Assembly (NCBI GenBank): GCA_963843755.1
Contig: CAWJLS010000008.1
Span: 310,001 to 374,000 of the forward strand
Direction of reading: 5' to 3'
Origin: CAWJLS01 sp963843755
GTDB taxonomy: Bacteria; Acidobacteriota; Thermoanaerobaculia; Multivoradales; DATKCC01
DNA: 64,000 nt
Shown here piece after piece: positions 42,200-49,496 of the stretch. The notes under the pieces are model-generated. The model was not told the origin of the DNA. It saw nothing but the letters and a program-made list of their open reading frames with translations, and did not search any database. Position 1 is the first letter of the stretch. Each line of letters opens with the position of its first letter. The position numbers and the translations under genes are program-made.

Positions 42200-43063
42200 G
42201 TGTCCACTCTCGTCGACCCACTCGACGTCCCGACCATCACCCTCGACGGTCTCCTCGACCGCTACCGGGTGCTGCTGCTCGACGCCTACGGTGTGCTGGT
42301 CACCTCGACCGGCGCCCTGCCGGGGGCGGTGGAGCTGATCGGGCGGCTGAACCGGGAGGGGCGGGAGTACTCGATCGTCACCAACGACGCCTCCCGCCTG
42401 CCGGAGACGATCGCACGGCGCTTCCAGGGGTTCGGGCTCGAGGTGGCGGCCGAGCGGGTGATCACCTCCGGGTCGCTGCTCGAGGGCCACTTCCGGGAGC
42501 GGGGCCTCCGGGGCCTGCGTTGCGCCTTCATGGGCCCGGAGGACACGGGCACCTACATCGAGCGAGCCGGCGGGCGGCCGGTAGCGCCGGACGAGGACTT
42601 CGAGGTGCTGGTCCTGGGTGATGAGCAGGGTCCGCCGCTCCTCCAGACGATGGACCTGCTCCTCTCCGGCGTCATCCGGCGGGTCGACCGGGCGCAGCCG
42701 ATCCACCTGGTCCTGCCGAACCCGGACCGGCTCTATCCCAAAGGGAACGGCGCCTTCGGGCTCGGCATCGGCAGCGTGGCGCGGATGGTCGAGGCGGCCC
42801 TCGCGCACCGCTACCCGGGGCGCGACGACCTTCGCTTCACCCGGCTGGGCAAGCCGTGCGCCCCCATGTTCGACGCGGCGGTGGCGCGCCACGGCGGGCG
42901 GGAGCGGATGGCGGAGATGGTCATGGTCGGTGACCAGCTCGCCACCGACATCCGCGGCGCCCGGGACTTCGGCCTCGACTCCGCCTTGGTGACCGGAGGC
43001 GTGACGGCCGCGGTCACGGACGGCTCCGTGACGGGAGTCCGCCCGACCTGGAAGCTGGTCTGA
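42200..43063 (+). CDS. HAD-superfamily class IIA hydrolase (NagD-like)
   Basis: The 287-aa phosphatase has the HAD nucleophile region LLLDAYGVLV (residues ~26-35; Asp is the phosphoacceptor), the second motif VTNDASR (~60-66, Thr), a cap domain, then GKPCAPMFDAAV (Lys, ~217) and MVGDQLATDIRGA (acidic metal-binding motif, ~240-252). The class IIA cap between motifs II and III is of NagD type. Substrates in the family include sugar phosphates, 4-nitrophenyl phosphate and pyridoxal phosphate; none is indicated here. It is 25 nt after the PilZ gene and likely co-transcribed. Confidence 0.88.
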   Translation: MSTLVDPLDVPTITLDGLLDRYRVLLLDAYGVLVTSTGALPGAVELIGRLNREGREYSIVTNDASRLPETIARRFQGFGLEVAAERVITSGSLLEGHFRERGLRGLRCAFMGPEDTGTYIERAGGRPVAPDEDFEVLVLGDEQGPPLLQTMDLLLSGVIRRVDRAQPIHLVLPNPDRLYPKGNGAFGLGIGSVARMVEAALAHRYPGRDDLRFTRLGKPCAPMFDAAVARHGGRERMAEMVMVGDQLATDIRGARDFGLDSALVTGGVTAAVTDGSVTGVRPTWKLV

Positions 43064-43103
43064 CGGTTCTTCCTGCCCGAGGGTGCCGGGGGAGGGCGGT
43101 GTT

Positions 43104-43316
43104 TCAGTCCGAAATCCGCCGGTCCTCTCGCTCGCGGGCCAGGAGCAGGTCGTTCCAGGAGTGGAACTTCCGAACGCCGGGGCGGCGGCGCAGGCCAGCC
43201 AGCCGGTGCGTCGTCGCCATCAGGTCGAAGGCGATCTTCAAGTTCTCCGGGTCGAGAGGTGTCCGCGCCGCCGGCCCCGGCATCTCTTCGACGGATCGGA
43301 ACTTCCGCACGCCCAT
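43104..43316 (-). CDS. Small protein (70 aa) paired with a nucleotidyltransferase, unknown function
   Basis: The 70-aa protein starts at ATG 43316, overlapping the stop of the nucleotidyltransferase (TGATG), so the two are translationally coupled. It contains two copies of one motif: GVRKFRSVEEM near the start and GVRKFHSWNDLL near the end (residues 2-12 and 46-57), separated by a helix-like middle (DPENLKIAFDLMATTHRLA). No known domain is recognised. Size, coupling and partner suggest an antitoxin or toxin of a nucleotidyltransferase system, but nothing in the sequence decides which. Confidence 0.7.
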   Translation of the reverse strand: MGVRKFRSVEEMPGPAARTPLDPENLKIAFDLMATTHRLAGLRRRPGVRKFHSWNDLLLAREREDRRISD

Positions 43317-43810
43317 CAGTCATCCTCCTCGAGGGCGAACCGCTCCCGAATCGCTTCCGCGTCCAGGCGGTCTTGGGGGCGAACGGTGTTGCGTTTCATC
43401 TCGTACAGCATACGCGGAGTCGCGACCCGAATCCGGACTCCCTCGACCACGACCAGGTGGGATTCGAGATCCTCGTACCGAAACGCCTCGCCGAGGCGAG
43501 ACAGGATATCCATCGAATACCGGCCGTGCGGAGGCGAGTACTCGATCGCCGGGTAGTCGCCGGCCAGATCTTCGACTGTGATCTCGTTGACGTTCGGATC
43601 GTCGTACAGCGCCAGCAGTGCGCGCCGCAAGCGTTCCACGTTCTCCGGATCCGGCGACACGAAGAAGTCGACATCGCGGGTCGCTCGGATGAGCCCTTGC
43701 GCAGCCATGGCCATTGCCCCGACCAGGACGTACTCCACTCCCTCCGACTCGAAAGCCGCCAGAATGCGGCGGGCTTCCTCAAAGCTCATGTACGGGGACT
43801 GAGAGACCAT
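43316..43810 (-). CDS. Nucleotidyltransferase-fold protein (toxin-antitoxin-like)
   Basis: The ~164-aa protein has a nucleotidyltransferase core: YVLVGAMAMAAQG (the GG/GS-type loop, residues ~27-39) followed by RATRDVDFFV (DxD metal pair, ~42-51), then SMDILSRLGEAFRYED and VRIRVATPRMLYEMKRNT. It resembles the DUF1814/AbiEii-MNT-like group often found in toxin-antitoxin or defence modules. The start may be ATG 43810 or 43789. The 70-aa partner overlaps its stop. Base composition is lower in GC than the neighbouring housekeeping genes. Its cellular target is unknown. Confidence 0.82.
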   Translation of the reverse strand: MVSQSPYMSFEEARRILAAFESEGVEYVLVGAMAMAAQGLIRATRDVDFFVSPDPENVERLRRALLALYDDPNVNEITVEDLAGDYPAIEYSPPHGRYSMDILSRLGEAFRYEDLESHLVVVEGVRIRVATPRMLYEMKRNTVRPQDRLDAEAIRERFALEEDD

Positions 43811-44028
43811 GACCGAGGAGTGATGGGCTTTGCAGGTTGACGCCGGCGAACCGAGCGCCGTTCGATGCGACAATCCTACACGGAAGCGGAGAGGCCGGCC
43901 CGGCGGGCTTTTCACCCCCGTTTCTATGCCTTGGCTGGCGCTCGGAGCGGCTCTTGGTCGTCGAGCTCAGGGATAGCCAATCGGTTCTGGTGTGGTCGGC
44001 AGCGATCCGTCCAAGATCATGGAGAGTC

Positions 44029-45084
44029 ATGTCCCATCTTGAATTGACCTGCTTCTGGAAGGATCTGTGTCGTCTTGGTGGTCGCGCGCCCCGCCGGTGG
44101 CTTCGGCGGAGGTACTCTCGGCTGTCGGTCGTCGCCGCAACGCTGGTGTTGATTGGCTTGACGAGCTCGCCCGAAGGAGCGAGGTTGACTCACGGCTCGG
44201 CCCTTCTGTCCTCTTGGGTTGAGCCGGTCACCGGCATGGAGTTTCTCTGGGTGCCGCCGGGGAGGTTTCGCATGGGTAGCGGCACCGAGGTCGCCGGGCG
44301 CCAGGAGGACGAGACGCCACACGAGGTCGAGCTGACCCACGGGTACTTCCTGGGTCGCTACGAGGTCACCCAGGAGGAGTGGCAGAGGGTGATGGGGGAC
44401 AACCCCAGCCATTTTGCCCAGTGCGGCCCCCGCTGTCCGGTCGAGACGGTGAGCTACCTGGCGGTCCAGGAGTTCATTGGCCGGTTGGAGGCGCTCTCGC
44501 CGGGGAGCCGGTTCCGGCTGCCGACCGAGGCCGAGTGGGAGCGAGCCTGCCGTGCAGGCACCGAGACGCCGTTCTCGACCGGCGAGACCCTCACCGCCGC
44601 CCAGGCCAACGTCGACGGCCGCTACCCGTATCCGCCGCCTCCGCCCCATCCGACCTCTGCAAGATCGGCGCGATCGGGCGAATCGATCGGCTCGATCGGC
44701 CCGATCGACTCGACCGCCTCGGTCGACCGGGGCGAGGCGAAGGACCCCGACGGCGGCTACGTCGGCTCCCCGACGCCTGTCGGCAGCTATCCGCCCAACC
44801 CGTGGGGCTTCTACGACCTCCACGGCAACGTCTGGGAGTGGTGCCAGGACTGGTACGCGCCCTATGTCCCCGCCGTCTCCGGGGCGGTGCGCGATCCCCA
44901 GGGGCCCGCGGGGCCGGCGGTTCGGGCGCCGGCGGGGCTCTCCGGTTCCCTGCGGGTGATCCGCGGTGGAAGCTGGACCTTCGACGTCAACAGCGCCCGC
45001 TGCGCCCTGCGCTACACCCACCGTCCCCGGGACGACGGACCCAGCCTCGGATTCCGGCTGGTGCGGGAGGCGAGATCTCCCTGA
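44029..45084 (+). CDS. Exported formylglycine-generating-enzyme-like (SUMF1-type) protein
   Basis: The ~351-aa protein has a basic N-terminus, a TM/signal segment (LSVVAATLVLIGLTSS, residues ~33-48) and a SUMF1/FGE-sulfatase domain: MEFLWVPPGRFRMGS (~75-89), YEVTQEEWQRVMGDNPS, RLPTEAEWERACRAG (~165-179), GFYDLHGNVWEWCQDWY (~262-278) and RGGSWTF. Only one Cys lies in the NSARCALRY segment, so a sulfatase-activating function is uncertain; many such proteins have other roles. Ahead of the end of the domain there is a Ser/Ile/Gly repeat insertion encoded by GATCG-rich DNA (44662-44730). GGAGAG precedes ATG 44029. Confidence 0.83.
   Translation: MSHLELTCFWKDLCRLGGRAPRRWLRRRYSRLSVVAATLVLIGLTSSPEGARLTHGSALLSSWVEPVTGMEFLWVPPGRFRMGSGTEVAGRQEDETPHEVELTHGYFLGRYEVTQEEWQRVMGDNPSHFAQCGPRCPVETVSYLAVQEFIGRLEALSPGSRFRLPTEAEWERACRAGTETPFSTGETLTAAQANVDGRYPYPPPPPHPTSARSARSGESIGSIGPIDSTASVDRGEAKDPDGGYVGSPTPVGSYPPNPWGFYDLHGNVWEWCQDWYAPYVPAVSGAVRDPQGPAGPAVRAPAGLSGSLRVIRGGSWTFDVNSARCALRYTHRPRDDGPSLGFRLVREARSP
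44662..44730 (+). repeat. GATCG-rich in-frame low-complexity insertion in the SUMF1-type gene
   Basis: A run of overlapping GATCG/CGATC units (e.g. CGAATCGATCGGCTCGATCG) encodes an ARSGESIGSIGPIDST-like stretch interrupting the domain. Similar runs occur in two other genes of the window. Confidence 0.75.
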
Positions 45085-45138
45085 TCCGGCACTTGCGACC
45101 TCTCCAGACGGGAGAGAGGCCGGTCGCCACCCTCCCGC

Positions 45139-47220
45139 CTACTGCTGCGGAGTGAACCCCTCGCGGTCGAAGAGCCCTGGAAGATCCGAGCTGCCGGGGG
45201 ATGCGCCCCCAAGGCGGTAATAGCGGACGGTGCCGGTCGAAACCTGTTCAATCCAGACCTCGACCGTCGACGTGGTGAACTTGACCAGGGTCGGCCAGAG
45301 GTAGCCGTTCGGTTTCGGTCCGACGACCCGCACGAACACCTCGGAACGACCCTCGATCGCCCCCGAGACGCACAGGGTCTCCGGGATGCAGGCGGCCTCG
45401 GATCGGCCGAGGATCGGGGTTCCGCCGGACGGCGTGATGCGCACCTTGACCGTGAAGCCGGGGAGCTCGTCGGTGGTCAGGTCCGGGCCGTCGGGCGGCG
45501 GAGGGTCTGAGGCCGGTGTGGCCATCGACCAGAGGGCGACCGGGGCGTTGCCGTGATCCGCTCGGCCCCAGAAGATCGCGTGGTCGCCGAGGACCTTCCA
45601 CGAGTAGACAACACGTTGGAAGATGAACTCGAGGCCTCCGAGGAGCACGTCGTCGAAGTGTGCGACCTCGCGCGCTCCAGGCCCGTCCGGCCACACTTCC
45701 CAGATGTTCTGTCGAATCCCGGCGGGCTCGTAGGCGCGCAGGAAGAGCCGTCCGTCCACCTGGTCGGCAACGCTCGGGTAGCCGCCACACTCGCCTGGGC
45801 AGAGGTCCGCGACCTGCTCGACGAGGTTGTCCTGGGGACGCCATCGCCACAGCTCCCGGTCGCGCGGCTGGGCCTCGGCGGAGAAGTAGTACCAGCCGTC
45901 GAAGACGGCGATGTCCGCAGGCTGAGAGTCGCACGGTCCAGGGCAGATGTCCGCCAGGAGCTTGGTTCCCGATGGCGTCCCGTCCGTGCTCCAGGGCTCT
46001 TGCCCTGACGATCCGTCGTAGAGGGACACCAGCGCCCGTCCACCAGGCAGCCCGAGAGGGTCGGTCCAAAGATGTCCTCCCACCTGGTCATCGGATGCCG
46101 TTCCGAGCTGCGCCGTTCCTTGCGGGGTGCCGTCACTCGCCCAGATCGGGTAGGGGTTCTCCAGAACTGGGTCCGTCTGGAAGTCGGCGAACTCGAAGAA
46201 CAGGCGTCCCTGGGCGCCCCTGGCGCGAACGGACGATCCCGGTCGGCGGAACCCGAGGTCGGCGATCTGTCGAAAGGCCTGGCTTCCCCGCTCCAACGCC
46301 CAGAGCGTTCGTCGGCGAAGCATCAGGCCCGTCACGGGATCGGGCTCCTCGTCGTTGCTCAAGGCGACGAGGAACAGCCGGTCTCCCGCGGGCTTCCAGA
46401 GACTGATGATCTCGGAATCACCGAGCTCCACCCGAAAGGCGGTGGTCCCGGCGGTGGTGCCGTCGCTCCGACCGACCCATGGGTGGAGTGTCTCGTCGTC
46501 ACCGGGTTGATAACCGTAGAAGTAGAGAGCGCCGTCGAACGCCACGAGGCCGCTGGCGCCCGCGAATCCCAAGGTGCTGAGGTCGCTCACCAGCCGCGTC
46601 CCCTGCTTCGACCCGTCGGTCCCCCAGAGCTTGGCGCTCGCGCCTTCGGCGTTCGTGACGAAGAAGAAGGTCCCGAGCTCCGGGACCAACTGTGCGGGCG
46701 GCGCGCCACCGCCTGGGATGTAGGAAAAGGTCTCGTCGCCCTGGAGCAAGCGGTAGGTCCCCTGCTGCGTTCCGTCGGTCCTCCACAGCTCGATCCACTC
46801 GGGCAGGTCGCAGGACGCTCCGGAAAGCGCCGAGATCGGCTCTGGTGCTCTACACACGGTAAAGAACAGCACACCGTTCAGGGTGTCCGGCCAGTAGGAG
46901 AACAGAGAGACTTCGGGTGGCAGCAAGGGGTGCGTCCCCGCAGGCGTGCCGTCGGTGCTCCAGAGGGCCAAACGGACGGTGTCGTCCAGGACCGACGTCG
47001 TCCCGTGGAGGTCCAGCTCGTCCAGCCAGAAGATCGCCACGTCTCCCAGAGTGGCGAAGATGTCTCCCGGATCGACATCATCCGCCAATCCCTGGGGGTT
47101 CAGCACCAGCTCCGGGGCGGCCGCCGGCTGCGCGTGGACGACGCCCGTGACGAGGGCGAGCGCCACCAGGGTGACGACGGTACGAAAGACGCTTGTTGCG
47201 TTGAAGCGGACCCAGCTCAT
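45139..47220 (-). CDS. Exported ELWxTDGT-repeat protein
   Basis: The ~693-aa protein starts at ATG 47220 and has a signal peptide (ending VHA). It carries many beta-strand repeats built around LW.TDGT..GT (e.g. ELWRTDGTQQGT, KLWGTDGSKQGT, WASDGTPQGTA), each ~45-60 aa, probably a beta-propeller. The C-terminal ~110 residues form a separate block with GRSEVFVRVVGPKPNGYLW and RYYRLGGASPGS, which reads as a dedicated terminal domain, perhaps for export or attachment. The function is unknown. The 5' leader holds a stem-loop (47256-47280). Confidence 0.8.
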   Translation of the reverse strand: MSWVRFNATSVFRTVVTLVALALVTGVVHAQPAAAPELVLNPQGLADDVDPGDIFATLGDVAIFWLDELDLHGTTSVLDDTVRLALWSTDGTPAGTHPLLPPEVSLFSYWPDTLNGVLFFTVCRAPEPISALSGASCDLPEWIELWRTDGTQQGTYRLLQGDETFSYIPGGGAPPAQLVPELGTFFFVTNAEGASAKLWGTDGSKQGTRLVSDLSTLGFAGASGLVAFDGALYFYGYQPGDDETLHPWVGRSDGTTAGTTAFRVELGDSEIISLWKPAGDRLFLVALSNDEEPDPVTGLMLRRRTLWALERGSQAFRQIADLGFRRPGSSVRARGAQGRLFFEFADFQTDPVLENPYPIWASDGTPQGTAQLGTASDDQVGGHLWTDPLGLPGGRALVSLYDGSSGQEPWSTDGTPSGTKLLADICPGPCDSQPADIAVFDGWYYFSAEAQPRDRELWRWRPQDNLVEQVADLCPGECGGYPSVADQVDGRLFLRAYEPAGIRQNIWEVWPDGPGAREVAHFDDVLLGGLEFIFQRVVYSWKVLGDHAIFWGRADHGNAPVALWSMATPASDPPPPDGPDLTTDELPGFTVKVRITPSGGTPILGRSEAACIPETLCVSGAIEGRSEVFVRVVGPKPNGYLWPTLVKFTTSTVEVWIEQVSTGTVRYYRLGGASPGSSDLPGLFDREGFTPQQ

Positions 47221-47255
47221 CGACGACCTGCTCGGCACGGCGTGAAGCTTCGCCT

Positions 47256-47280
47256 GTGCACCATCCGTTCGATGGTACAC
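47256..47280 (-). promoter_or_regulatory. Stem-loop in the leader of the ELWxTDGT-repeat gene
   Basis: GTGCACCATC and GATGGTACAC (one mismatch) pair around the 5-nt loop CGTTC, about 36 nt upstream of the start codon. It may be an operator or a leader hairpin. Confidence 0.4.
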
Positions 47281-47334
47281 GGGTGACGCGGCCCGGGCGA
47301 GGCCGGCGGGAGACCGTTCCGGGAGAGCTGGATC

Positions 47335-49269
47335 TCAGCCGGTTCCGAGCCCTTCCAGCTCGGTCTCGATCTCTTCCCACTCGCCCATGAGCTGTTCGAT
47401 CTTGGCCTTCAAGTCCTTCTGCTCGCGCTCGAGCTTGGCGACCTCTTTGGGCGGGGTCTTCTCGAAGTACGTGGGGTCGCAGAAGGTCTCGTTGATGGCG
47501 CCGACCCGCTGCTCGGCCTTGTCGACCTGCTCGGTCAGCGTGTCGCGGCGCTTGCCCAGCTCTTTGGCCCGGCGCTGGCGCTCGCGTTCCTCCTCCTTGC
47601 TGCGGGAGGGTGCGGGCGCGCCCTTGTCCTTCTTCTCGCGCTTGACCCGGAGCATGGCGGCGTCGGCGTCCAGATGGTCGTCGCCGACCGTCTCCAGGTA
47701 CTCGGCGTAGGTGCCGCGGAAGTCGTCGATGCCGGAGGGGGAGATCTCGATGATCCGCTCGGCCAGCTCGGAGACGAACCAGCGGTCGTGGGAGACGAAG
47801 AGGAGGGTGCCGTCGTACTCTTTGAGCCCTTCGATCAGGGCCTGGATCGCCTCGAGGTCCAGGTGGTTGGTCGGCTCGTCGAGCACCAGGACGTTCGGAT
47901 GCTCGACCGCCAGGCGGGAGAAGACCAGGCGCGCGCCCTCGCCGCCCGAGAGGCTGCCGACCGCCTTCTTGACGTCGTCGCCGGTGAACAGCACCGCTCC
48001 CAGGTTGCCGCGGACGAAGCCGATCGGCTCGGTCGGGCAGCGCTCCCAGAGCCACGCCTCGACGCTCTGCTTCGAGCCTTTGAAGATCTCCTTGTGGTCC
48101 TGGGCGAAGTAGCCGGGGTAGGTCTCGTAGCCCCACTCGACGGTGCCTGCGTCCGCCGCGACCTCGCCCATGGCGATCTTGAGCAGGGTCGACTTGCCGA
48201 TGCCGTTGGGGCCGATGATGGCGATCCGGTCGCCCCGGCGCACGGTCAGCGAGACGCCGTGGAGCACCTGCTTGTCGCCGTAGGACTTCTCGACGTCCTC
48301 GATCACCAGGGCGTCCTTGCCGCTCGGCCGCACCTGGCGGAAGCGGAAGGTGGGGTAGCGGCGCGAGGAGGGGGGCAGCGGCTCCAGGTCTTCGGCCATC
48401 TTCTCGATCAGCTTGACCTTGCTCTGGGCCTGCCGGGCCTTGGTCGCCTTGGCGCGGAAGCGGTCGACGAACGCCTGGTGGTCGGCGATCTTCTTCTCCA
48501 TCCGCTCGTTCTCGGCCTCGCGGCGGGTCCGCTCCTCGTGCTTGGCGGCTTCGAAGTCGGAGTAGGTGCCCGGGTACAGGGTCGCCGTCTCGTAGTCGAC
48601 GTCGATGATGTAGTTGCAGACGTTGTCGAGAAACCGGTGGTCGTGGGAGACCACCAGGGCGATGCCGTCGTAGCCGGAGAGGAACTTCTCCAGCCAGCGG
48701 ATCGAGACGATGTCCAGGTGGTTGGTCGGCTCATCCAGCATCAGGGCGTCCGGCTTGGCGGCCAGGGTCTTGGCCAGGAGCACCCGCAGCTTGAACCCGC
48801 CCGACAGGGTCGAGAGCGCCTGGCGGTGGACCTCGGTCGGGATGCCCAGCCCTTCGAGGATCTCGCCGGCCCGGGCCTCGAGCGAGTAGCCGTCCTTGGC
48901 CAGGATCACGTCCTCGAGCTCGGCGTAGCGCTCGGCATCGAACTCCTCGTGGGCGCGCTCGAGGAGGCGTTCCTTTTCGACCATCGCTTGCCAGACCTGG
49001 TCGTCGCCGGCCATGGCGACCTCCAGGATCGGCATCTCCTCGTAGCGGAAGTGGTCCTGCTCCAGAAAGCCCAGGGTCAGCCGCTTGGGGATGGCGAGCG
49101 TCCCCCCGGTCGGCTCCTCCTGCTCGGAGAGGATGCGCAGCAGGGTCGACTTGCCGGACCCGTTGGCGCCCACCAGCCCGTAGCGGTTGCCGGGGTTGAG
49201 CTGGAACGAGACACCTTCGAACAGCGTCTGGGGTCCGTAGTGCTTGGCGAGGCCGGAGACAGAGATCAT
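47335..49269 (-). CDS. ABC-F family ATPase (ribosome-associated)
   Basis: The 644-aa soluble protein has two ABC domains in one chain: Walker A GANGSGKST (residues ~34-42) with signature LSGGFKLRVLLAKTL, and Walker A GPNGIGKST (~345-353) with signature LSGGEGARLVFSRL. Both are followed by LDEPTNHLDI/L and a ~70-aa charged linker between them. There are no TM segments, which is typical of ABC-F translation factors that bind the ribosomal E site; the closest bacterial type is YbiT/Uup. The C-terminus has a charged coiled coil (RVKREKKDKG, KRRDTLTEQVDKAEQR). ATG 49269 is chosen since upstream residues are Arg-rich and unlike the family. Confidence 0.92.
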   Translation of the reverse strand: MISVSGLAKHYGPQTLFEGVSFQLNPGNRYGLVGANGSGKSTLLRILSEQEEPTGGTLAIPKRLTLGFLEQDHFRYEEMPILEVAMAGDDQVWQAMVEKERLLERAHEEFDAERYAELEDVILAKDGYSLEARAGEILEGLGIPTEVHRQALSTLSGGFKLRVLLAKTLAAKPDALMLDEPTNHLDIVSIRWLEKFLSGYDGIALVVSHDHRFLDNVCNYIIDVDYETATLYPGTYSDFEAAKHEERTRREAENERMEKKIADHQAFVDRFRAKATKARQAQSKVKLIEKMAEDLEPLPPSSRRYPTFRFRQVRPSGKDALVIEDVEKSYGDKQVLHGVSLTVRRGDRIAIIGPNGIGKSTLLKIAMGEVAADAGTVEWGYETYPGYFAQDHKEIFKGSKQSVEAWLWERCPTEPIGFVRGNLGAVLFTGDDVKKAVGSLSGGEGARLVFSRLAVEHPNVLVLDEPTNHLDLEAIQALIEGLKEYDGTLLFVSHDRWFVSELAERIIEISPSGIDDFRGTYAEYLETVGDDHLDADAAMLRVKREKKDKGAPAPSRSKEEERERQRRAKELGKRRDTLTEQVDKAEQRVGAINETFCDPTYFEKTPPKEVAKLEREQKDLKAKIEQLMGEWEEIETELEGLGTG

Positions 49270-49496
49270 CGGGGGTCCTGGATGCAGTGCTGTGCCGTGG
49301 AGAGGGATCGGGACGCGGGCCCTGGAGGGAAACCGTGGCGAGGGGAGCGCTATTTCTCCGCGGCGGTGACGCACCGCGGCGCGCCGCCGGTGAGCTAACA
49401 TCGGGGCCCGCCGACCGTCATCGGCTCGTCCGACCGTTGACCTGAACGTGTGGGGAGCGGGCGATCGCCCGAGGCGTCTCCCCACTGCGCCTTCCG

